A stretch of DNA of 44,269 bases, from the IMG/VR virus record IMGVR_UViG_3300042473_000489, positions 1 to 44,269 of that record; one strand, 5' to 3'. The notes under the pieces were generated by a model, which saw nothing but the letters and a program-made list of their open reading frames with translations, was not told the DNA's origin and did not search any database. A program made the position numbers and the translations under genes. Shown here in pieces: positions 7,210 through 14,060 of this stretch. Source of the DNA: a virus. Each line of letters starts with the position of its first letter. Within the stretch, counting starts at the first letter, position 1.

Positions 7210-9528
7210 ATGACAACAATTGATATCACAAATATAATAGGGTTAAGTTATCCATATGACATTTATGTCTGTGATGTCTACGGTAATAATTGTATACTAT
7301 TATCAACAGTTTTTACAAACATTCCTCCAAGTAATACAATATTATTACCTCCTCAATTTGACAACGCGTCATCCGTTGGAATTAAAGTAATAACTTTAGA
7401 TGGTTGTGAGAGATTCAAAATAATTGAGTGTGACTTAATCACACCCACACCAACCCCAACCTTAACAAACACTCCGACAATAACCCCAACTATAACCATT
7501 ACACCAACATTAACACCGACTCCAACATTAACACCAACATCAACATTAACCCCAACTCCAACACCACTACCAACATTTATGTCCACTTGGGACACCACTA
7601 ACACATCTCCAGGGTCAAGTGCGTCAAATCAAATACATTTACCTTTAGAATCAACAGGAACATATAACTTTACAGTAGATTGGGGTGATGGTAATACTGA
7701 TTTAATTACTGTTTGGAATCAACCTGAAACAACACATACTTACGCAATTCCGGGAGTTTATAATTTAAGTATTATTGGTACAATTCAAGGTTTTAATTTT
7801 TATTATGGTCAAGATGAATTAAAATTACTTTCAATCTCAACTTTTGAAACTTTACAATTAGGAAATAGTGGAAGATATTTCTTTGGTTGTACAAATTTAG
7901 ACCTGTCTTTAGTTACTGATGTTTTAGATTTAACAGGGACAATTACTTGTAATGCAATGTTTTACCAATGTACCTCATTAACAACCATAGGAAATGTTAG
8001 TAGTTGGGACGTATCTAATATTAATGATATGTCATATATGTTTGGTGAAAGTACATTTAACGATAATATCAATTCTTGGGATGTTAGTAATGTTATTAAT
8101 ATGTCCGATATGTTTAATACAAATACCGTATTTAATCAATCATTAAATTCTTGGAACGTTAGTGGTGTTACCGATATGAGCAGTATGTTTTACGGAACAA
8201 GTTCATTTAATGGTAATATAACTTCTTGGGATACATCAAGTGTCACAACTATGTCGGGGATGTTTAATAACTCAACTATTTTTAATCAAAACATAAGTGG
8301 TTGGGACGTGTCTTCGGTTATTGATATGGGTAATATGTTTGCGGGGACAACATTATTTAATCAACCTATTGGTAGTTGGGATGTGTCTTCCGTTCAAAAT
8401 ATGACTGCGATGTTTGGTTTCGCAACATCTTTCAATCAACCTCTGAATGGTTGGGGCACAAATACAAGTTTAGTCACATCGATGTCATATATGTTTTTAG
8501 GAGCAACATCATTCAACCAACCTTTAAATTCTTGGGATACAACATCAGTATCTTCAATGGACCATATGTTCTATAACGCAACAACGTTTAATGGTAACAT
8601 AACAACTTGGACAACAACTTCTGTATTATTTATGAACAATATGTTTTTTAATGCAACGGTATTTAATCAAAATATAAGTTCTTGGGACACTTCAAGTGTC
8701 ACAAATATGTCGGGGATGTTTGAATTCGCAATATCATTTAATGGTAATATAAGTTCTTGGGTTGTTTCTAGCGTAATTTATTTTAACAATATGTTTAAAA
8801 ACGCAACAGCATTTAACGCACCAATAGGTTCTTGGACTCCATCGGTAGCCAGTACATTTACAAGAATGTTTAACTTAGCAACATCTTTCAATCAACCTCT
8901 TAATGGTTGGGGAGCTAGTACAAATGGGGTTATTACAATGGATTATATGTTTGCCTCAGCAACATCATTTAATCAATCATTAAATTCTTGGGACACCTCA
9001 ACAGTCACAACTATGGCAGGTATGTTTGTATCAGCAATATCATTTAATGGTAATATAAGTTCTTGGGATACTTCAAGTGTTACTAATATGTCGGGGATGT
9101 TCGCCTCATCCACAGCGTTTAATCAAAACATAAGTGGTTGGAATGTTTCAAATGTTCAGAATTTTAATGCCACATTTAGTTTAGCCACAACATTTAATCA
9201 ACCTATCGGTATATGGAATGTATCAGGAGCCACAAATATGGCATTTATGTTCGCAAGTACAACATCCTTTGACCAAAATATTGGTTCTTGGAATATTTCA
9301 AACGTTGGGATTGCTGGATTTAATGGTTTTATGCAGAGTAAAACACAATTTAATTATTCCGCAACAAATTTAGACGCAATCTATAATGGTTGGAGTTTAC
9401 TGACTGTTCAGCCTAATTTAATAAATGTTGATTTTGGGTCAATTAAATATACATTAGCCGGTCAATCAGGTAAAAATATACTTACAGGAGCCCCAAACAA
9501 TTGGCAAATATTTGATGGTGGAATTTAA
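7210..9528 (+). CDS. Large tail adhesin: IYVCD module, PTPT linker, PKD-like domain, 18 DUF285 repeats
   Basis: A 772-residue protein. Residues 1-75 repeat the IYLCD-type module of the 4099 gene. Residues about 76-122 are a Thr/Pro linker. A PKD-like domain with VDWGDGNT lies at about 130-195. Residues about 264-717 consist of 18 copies of a roughly 25-residue repeat with the pattern S-W-D-V-S-S-V-T-x-M-S-x-M-F-x2-A-T-x-F-N-Q-x-I. This is the DUF285 / bacterial surface protein 26-residue repeat, known from BspA-like and Mycoplasma/Listeria surface proteins. It probably folds as a right-handed solenoid binding a cell-surface partner. The ATG follows the TAA of the previous gene by one base. 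The stop overlaps the stop of the opposite-strand gene at 9525-9707 by three bases. Receptor binding is inferred. Confidence 0.85.
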   Translation: MTTIDITNIIGLSYPYDIYVCDVYGNNCILLSTVFTNIPPSNTILLPPQFDNASSVGIKVITLDGCERFKIIECDLITPTPTPTLTNTPTITPTITITPTLTPTPTLTPTSTLTPTPTPLPTFMSTWDTTNTSPGSSASNQIHLPLESTGTYNFTVDWGDGNTDLITVWNQPETTHTYAIPGVYNLSIIGTIQGFNFYYGQDELKLLSISTFETLQLGNSGRYFFGCTNLDLSLVTDVLDLTGTITCNAMFYQCTSLTTIGNVSSWDVSNINDMSYMFGESTFNDNINSWDVSNVINMSDMFNTNTVFNQSLNSWNVSGVTDMSSMFYGTSSFNGNITSWDTSSVTTMSGMFNNSTIFNQNISGWDVSSVIDMGNMFAGTTLFNQPIGSWDVSSVQNMTAMFGFATSFNQPLNGWGTNTSLVTSMSYMFLGATSFNQPLNSWDTTSVSSMDHMFYNATTFNGNITTWTTTSVLFMNNMFFNATVFNQNISSWDTSSVTNMSGMFEFAISFNGNISSWVVSSVIYFNNMFKNATAFNAPIGSWTPSVASTFTRMFNLATSFNQPLNGWGASTNGVITMDYMFASATSFNQSLNSWDTSTVTTMAGMFVSAISFNGNISSWDTSSVTNMSGMFASSTAFNQNISGWNVSNVQNFNATFSLATTFNQPIGIWNVSGATNMAFMFASTTSFDQNIGSWNISNVGIAGFNGFMQSKTQFNYSATNLDAIYNGWSLLTVQPNLINVDFGSIKYTLAGQSGKNILTGAPNNWQIFDGGI
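7501..7537 (+). repeat. PTPT-linker DNA, inverted copy at 18129-18165
   Basis: These 37 bases match the reverse complement of 18129-18165 at 35 of 37 positions (mismatches at offsets 18 and 21). Both lie in Thr/Pro linkers of adhesin genes on opposite strands, about 10.6 kb apart. They could pair as an inverted repeat in homologous recombination. Confidence 0.85.
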
Positions 9529-9707
9529 TCTGTTAATTTCTTAGGCGATTTACCCAAGTTTTCATATATCCTTAGAAGTTTCAAGGATTCATAATAATTT
9601 TTCTCAAGACGTTCCAATTCTTTTTCCGGAACACCTTTGTCACAAGCCAATTCATATTGTTCTTTAGCTTCTGTAACAATATTTGATATGGTACTAATAA
9701 GTTTCAT
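9525..9707 (-). CDS. Small helical protein embedded antisense in the adhesin cassette
   Basis: A 60-residue protein, MKLISTISNIVTEAKEQYEL... ending GKSPKKLTD. It is predicted all-helical and probably coiled-coil (heptad-like Leu/Tyr spacing at KELERLEKNYYESLKLLRIYENL). The ATG at 9707 is preceded three bases upstream by a TATTTATA box. An upstream ATG-containing frame to 9734 would include the box, so I take 9707. Its stop overlaps that of the plus-strand DUF285 gene. It is the only minus-strand gene in the 4.1-17 kb plus-strand block and has its own apparent promoter. No family is recognised; it could be a small chaperone or regulator for the fibres, but that is a guess. Confidence 0.65.
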   Translation of the reverse strand: MKLISTISNIVTEAKEQYELACDKGVPEKELERLEKNYYESLKLLRIYENLGKSPKKLTD

Positions 9708-9710
9708 ACT

Positions 9711-9718
9711 TATAAATA
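9711..9718 (-). promoter_or_regulatory. Possible late promoter box TATTTATA, 3 bases from ATG
   Basis: Minus-strand TATTTATA is followed by AGT and then the ATG at 9707. The same box-to-ATG arrangement occurs at 14049 and 35887. If used as a -7/-10 element, the transcript would be leaderless or nearly so. Confidence 0.45.
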
Positions 9719-9783
9719 TCACCATTAACACCATTTATTAAAAGTAAATGTCAATTATATTTTAATAAAATCAAACTTTAGAT

Positions 9784-9791
9784 TATTTATA
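9784..9791 (+). promoter_or_regulatory. Possible late promoter box TATTTATA
   Basis: Plus-strand TATTTATAG in the divergent gap between the 60-codon minus gene and the next adhesin gene, ending 19 bases before the ATG at 9811. The 103-base gap therefore carries an outward-facing TATTTATA box for each of the two divergent genes. Confidence 0.45.
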
Positions 9792-9810
9792 GTAAAATAA
9801 GAAATATAAA

Positions 9811-10476
9811 ATGATGGAGAATAACATATATTACTTTTCGGCTTGTTGCCAAAATATATCATCTTTTGGAATATCAAGTGGTGAAACCGCTTGGTCTAAT
9901 TTTACACCAACAGTCGGGAATCAATACGCAGTTGTTTTAGATGGATTATTCTCAGGTTGTGTAACATATAGTGGTGTTACTACAACTCCATTAGAAGGAT
10001 TAACAATCTATAATTCAACGCCAACATTTTACTCTTATGATTGTAGTACTTGTATAGAGATATTTCCGTGTTTTACTCCAGCCCCTGTTAATATTCCTAT
10101 AATAACAGGACAAATAAATGAATGCGGTGTTATCACAATTATGCCTATGTACGTTGAGTGTGTTAATAGTAACCCATCATCAATACAATCATCTGATGGT
10201 GAAGTCTCAGTATCAATTACAGGTGGGACACCACCATACACGGTTTATTGGTCTTCATCAACAAACCCAAGTATTGGTATCCATCCCGCATTAAATAATA
10301 TACCAAACGGTACTTACGCAGCAACTGTTGTAGATTCTTACGGAGATTTTACAGAAACAGTTTATTGTACAATATTTACAGACAAAGATTGTTCTTTTGG
10401 TGCATCTATAACAGAATACATTGTAATTGAATGTATCCCTAATAACATCTCCGGATATACATTTGATATAACATAA
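9811..10476 (+). CDS. Adhesin with one SprB-type repeat
   Basis: A 221-residue protein; the start could be either of two adjacent ATGs (9811 or 9814). Residues 1-105 are a Cys-containing domain beginning MMENNIYYFSACCQNISSFG, with no clear family. Residues about 115-195 form a SprB-type repeat with the diagnostic pieces SSDGEVSVSITGGTPPYTVYW, about 20 residues, then IPNGTYAATVVDSYG. SprB repeats are best known from the gliding-motility adhesin of flavobacteria and other Bacteroidota surface proteins. In a phage this repeat most likely serves as a beta-sandwich building block of a tail fibre or decoration protein. It opens a new transcription unit after the divergent promoter region. Confidence 0.8.
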   Translation: MMENNIYYFSACCQNISSFGISSGETAWSNFTPTVGNQYAVVLDGLFSGCVTYSGVTTTPLEGLTIYNSTPTFYSYDCSTCIEIFPCFTPAPVNIPIITGQINECGVITIMPMYVECVNSNPSSIQSSDGEVSVSITGGTPPYTVYWSSSTNPSIGIHPALNNIPNGTYAATVVDSYGDFTETVYCTIFTDKDCSFGASITEYIVIECIPNNISGYTFDIT

Positions 10477-10485
10477 TATAACCAT

Positions 10486-12705
10486 ATGCCAGCAACATTT
10501 TCAGCCGCAACTTGTATAACATATAATCCTGGTCCTGTACCGGCAACAGGTCCTTTCGACATTTATTTAAACAACAACTATGATGTCCCACCATACAATC
10601 TAACCCCCATTAACTTATCTCAGATTTCAGGTAGTAGTTGTCCTTATATAATTGAAGTTCCTACAGGGACAACGGTTATTAATTTTAAAGACATACCAAC
10701 TAGTTATTGTATTACTATTCCGGTTCAAGATAACAACATATGTCAAACTTGTAATTTAGGTTTATCATTATATTCAGCATCAACATCATCAGTAATAACA
10801 GCAGGATTTTTAACAGGGTCTTGTCAAACACCTATAGTTGATTATAAAATAAATTGGTACGGACCTGACAATACAACAACATTTGCATTTTCTTCAGGTG
10901 GTGGAGCATATGCAAATCCTGTAAGTACTTACACACACCCATTATCAGGACCCGGTCGTTCAATCCCTTCAATTGCGGGTGTTTATACACCAATCATTGA
11001 AAAGGTTAAAATTAATGGGTATACATATTCTAATACGGGCGGTACTAATAATATACCTGCGAGTTTTTTAAATTGTTTACCAACAACAAACGTATTACCA
11101 TTAACTTGTGATTTTAGAACAAACAACACCGGATTATATACTGCATACACACATTTTCTAAGTTTAGACATTTCATCAAACAGCCCACAAACAATTGAAT
11201 CCACTTTTAAAATATCTGCAAGTACCAAATATCTTGCTTGGTCATTTTTAGGTTATGAAAGACCGGATAGATTAACGATAACTCTCAGTGGGGCCACTTA
11301 TGGTACAACGAAAATAGGGTTAGAGGATATATTAATTGGTTCAGATAGTGGTCTTGTTACTAATTTAACCCCAAACATATACCCTAAATCAGCCAACACC
11401 GGTAATAGTGTTTATTATTATAGAAAAATAACAACTTTAACAGGGTTAACTATTAATAATAACGATAATATTGAAATTAAGGTACAACCGACAACTCAAA
11501 ATACATTATGGAACTTATACATCACTTGTTTAAATGATTTTGACTGTGACGATTGTTTAACAACTAACACCACAAATAAAATAATTGGTTCAACAATTAC
11601 CTCAACAACCGGTAATTGTGGCTCTAACGACATAGTATTTTCAGTTAGTGGTTGTTCTCAAATTGACCAAGACAATAGTGACCTATATAAATACTACGGA
11701 TTTTACGGTAATTACAACTCTATTGACGAATATACAACCTCAAACCTTTCGACCGTTAGTAATAATTTCGGTCTTTATTTACCTAAATTTACTTGTTTTG
11801 CTGGGTATTGTAATTACGTAGTACTACCTAGTTGTACTGAGGACGCGACCCCAACATCATACGATAAAACATTTTCACTTGATGGTAAAGGTGTTTTTGG
11901 TTTTACAGGGTCAAGTCAATTTATTTCATCATATTATAATGATTGGGTAACCACAAAATCCTTATGTTGGGTTGATGGTACATTACCGACAAGTCTTAGT
12001 TATTACAGATATACGATAATGGTCATTCCATCATCGACAGCACCGAATGATTGTGGGGATTTTGTTGGGACAAGAACTAAAGAAATTTATTTACACCCTA
12101 CATCTACTATTGTTACAGGAATAACAGGTAGCCAATATTATTTGAAATTAACAGCAAATACAATTACAAACCAATATCCAACTGCACCTGCGGGTTGTAA
12201 CTCTGGTTGTCAAGGAGGTAATATTGACAGTATTGTTATCAACGTAAACAATTATTCAACAGGGACAACCTCAACTTATATGGGAACGAACAGAGTTTTT
12301 TCACCAATAGGTATTTACTATACAGGTTCGACATACACTTATTATCTTTATGAAGACTCCTACTCACAACTAACTGGAGCCGCATATGGTTATTTCAGAA
12401 GTTCAACATCCATTGGTAATACATACCCATTTTCGGGTAACCCGTCAACAATAATCCCATCATTATCCGGAACTGTGTGTAATTATAACCAATCAGGTTT
12501 ATTGGACAATCCTGGAAGTTATCAAAAATTTTTCCACTATAAATGGTATTACCAATGTCGATTACCAAATTTATTAAATCAAAATGATTTTGAAATTTGG
12601 GCAGCACCTATAGTTAATTATAGCGCAGACACAACTAATTTAGTTTTAGCTTACAGATTTTCAGGTGGAACAGTAACAACTTCTAACCCAACATATATTA
12701 TATAG
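10486..12705 (+). CDS. Large Cys-rich virion/adhesin protein, unrecognised
   Basis: A 739-residue protein beginning at the ATG 9 bases after the previous TAA. It is rich in Ser, Thr, Asn, Tyr and Gly, with few charged residues and about 22 cysteines, several in C-x2-C or C-x4-C arrangements (QTCNL, FDCDDC, AGYCNY, AGCNSGCQGG). The N-terminus (GPFDIYLNN...) resembles the opening strands of the IYLCD modules upstream. Around residues 245-260 is WSFLGYERPDRLTITLSG, which resembles an edge of a CUB-like beta sandwich and has a faint echo in the next gene (FGYTPDEKLNIT). There are no membrane segments or catalytic motifs. Probably a beta-rich fibre or decoration protein; no named family assigned. 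Confidence 0.75.
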   Translation: MPATFSAATCITYNPGPVPATGPFDIYLNNNYDVPPYNLTPINLSQISGSSCPYIIEVPTGTTVINFKDIPTSYCITIPVQDNNICQTCNLGLSLYSASTSSVITAGFLTGSCQTPIVDYKINWYGPDNTTTFAFSSGGGAYANPVSTYTHPLSGPGRSIPSIAGVYTPIIEKVKINGYTYSNTGGTNNIPASFLNCLPTTNVLPLTCDFRTNNTGLYTAYTHFLSLDISSNSPQTIESTFKISASTKYLAWSFLGYERPDRLTITLSGATYGTTKIGLEDILIGSDSGLVTNLTPNIYPKSANTGNSVYYYRKITTLTGLTINNNDNIEIKVQPTTQNTLWNLYITCLNDFDCDDCLTTNTTNKIIGSTITSTTGNCGSNDIVFSVSGCSQIDQDNSDLYKYYGFYGNYNSIDEYTTSNLSTVSNNFGLYLPKFTCFAGYCNYVVLPSCTEDATPTSYDKTFSLDGKGVFGFTGSSQFISSYYNDWVTTKSLCWVDGTLPTSLSYYRYTIMVIPSSTAPNDCGDFVGTRTKEIYLHPTSTIVTGITGSQYYLKLTANTITNQYPTAPAGCNSGCQGGNIDSIVINVNNYSTGTTSTYMGTNRVFSPIGIYYTGSTYTYYLYEDSYSQLTGAAYGYFRSSTSIGNTYPFSGNPSTIIPSLSGTVCNYNQSGLLDNPGSYQKFFHYKWYYQCRLPNLLNQNDFEIWAAPIVNYSADTTNLVLAYRFSGGTVTTSNPTYII

Positions 12706-12707
12706 TT

Positions 12708-14036
12708 ATGAGTACAAAAAAATATTATACAATTCAAATAACAGGTGGAACGTCACCAGGTCCATACACGGTTTACTACGGTGTATTCCCTACTAATCCA
12801 CCATCAGCGTCATCTATTGTTCCAAAGGTTTACCCTATTACAACACCTCCGGCATACGCTCAAAATCTAGACAGAGATGAATTAACGGGAGAAGGAATTA
12901 TTGTTGAGGTACCGATATCAACAACAGTTTTATATCTATATAATCAACTTTGTCCTAATAACACAATTACATTAGTACCAACCGACAATATTGTTTATAA
13001 AGATTTTTGTATGCAATTTGAAAATCGTACAATTTTTGAAAGAATTCAATTTACTTATGCAGGTGTCAATACTGTTAATAATACCCCATATTGGAAAGAT
13101 ACTTTAAACGATAACATTACAGTAAAATGGAACGGTTCTAATTGGATATTAAATGGTTATCAACCATACACATCTCCTTCAGCAACCATACAGTCTTTAG
13201 ACTCCGTTACTTCAAATCCACCAAAAAGTGGTTGGGATTCATTTGGATATACACCGGATGAAAAACTTAATATCACAACGACAGAAGGTAATTGCCCTTC
13301 AACAAGTAGGAGACAATCATACCCTGTTAGTATTAACCAACCAACTTGTTTATGTGATGGAAGTATTTCATTTAACCCTAGTTTGGATAACCCTCCTTAT
13401 ACATATTCTATTAATAATGGTGTTACTTATAGTACATCACCTTTATTCTCAAAATTATGTTCAGGATTATATAGTTTATCTATTTTAGATTCATTAGGTA
13501 ATAATTTCACTAAAACAATTACTTTAGAGGAACCAACACTTGCAACAACATATACTTTATCTTTGAATACCACACCAAGTACTCAAATTAATAATCCAAC
13601 GACTATCTCTAAAACTTACGAGACAACTATTTTAGTAACACCGGAACTACCGGATGGTACTACATTATATTTTGATTTTGTACACAACAATAGTTTTTAC
13701 TCAGGACCATTAAGTGGTACATCAATATTAACTACAGGTACATTATTATACAAAAATGAAATATCTATTCCGTTATCAACAACATTTAGTGGTAATTCAA
13801 CATCGATTAATACATCACCAGGTTGTCAAAATACAACAATATATCAATATAGTACGTCAGACTCTTGGAATTCATTAGAATTAACAAATACAGACATTAT
13901 TACCATTACAACTTCAACAAGAGTAGATAAAACTACATTAGGAACTTGTGTTGTTGGATATAGTGACGATTCATACTCAATCACCAATGCTCGTATAGTA
14001 GGTTGTGATTGTTGTTCAATATTAATTAACACATAA
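12708..14036 (+). CDS. Adhesin/fibre protein with SprB-like repeat
   Basis: A 442-residue beta-rich protein starting 2 bases after the previous TAG. The N-terminal part begins YYTIQITGGTSPGPYTVYYG and ends with a PISTTVLYLYN strand, echoing the N-terminal modules of neighbouring adhesins. A SprB-like repeat lies at about residues 205-275 (CDGSISFNPSLDNPPYTYSI ... LCSGLYSLSILDSLGN). The C-terminal domain ends with a cysteine cluster, VGCDCCSILINT. No catalytic motif is seen. Its place between two other adhesins and directly before the tail-collar-like protein supports a virion fibre role, which is inferred. Confidence 0.77.
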   Translation: MSTKKYYTIQITGGTSPGPYTVYYGVFPTNPPSASSIVPKVYPITTPPAYAQNLDRDELTGEGIIVEVPISTTVLYLYNQLCPNNTITLVPTDNIVYKDFCMQFENRTIFERIQFTYAGVNTVNNTPYWKDTLNDNITVKWNGSNWILNGYQPYTSPSATIQSLDSVTSNPPKSGWDSFGYTPDEKLNITTTEGNCPSTSRRQSYPVSINQPTCLCDGSISFNPSLDNPPYTYSINNGVTYSTSPLFSKLCSGLYSLSILDSLGNNFTKTITLEEPTLATTYTLSLNTTPSTQINNPTTISKTYETTILVTPELPDGTTLYFDFVHNNSFYSGPLSGTSILTTGTLLYKNEISIPLSTTFSGNSTSINTSPGCQNTTIYQYSTSDSWNSLELTNTDIITITTSTRVDKTTLGTCVVGYSDDSYSITNARIVGCDCCSILINT

Positions 14037-14048
14037 TCAAAATTATAA

Positions 14049-14056
14049 TATTTATA
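14049..14056 (+). promoter_or_regulatory. Possible late promoter box TATTTATA, 4 bases from ATG
   Basis: Plus-strand TATTTATA is followed by CAGT and the ATG at 14061, in the 24-base gap between genes. The closeness to the start codon leaves no room for a ribosome binding site if this box starts transcription. Confidence 0.45.
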
Positions 14057-14060
14057 CAGT

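Noticed and set aside
13228-13488. Plus-strand open frame of 86 codons in another frame of the 12708 gene
   Set aside because: It lies wholly inside the SprB-like gene, has no start signal and has atypical composition.
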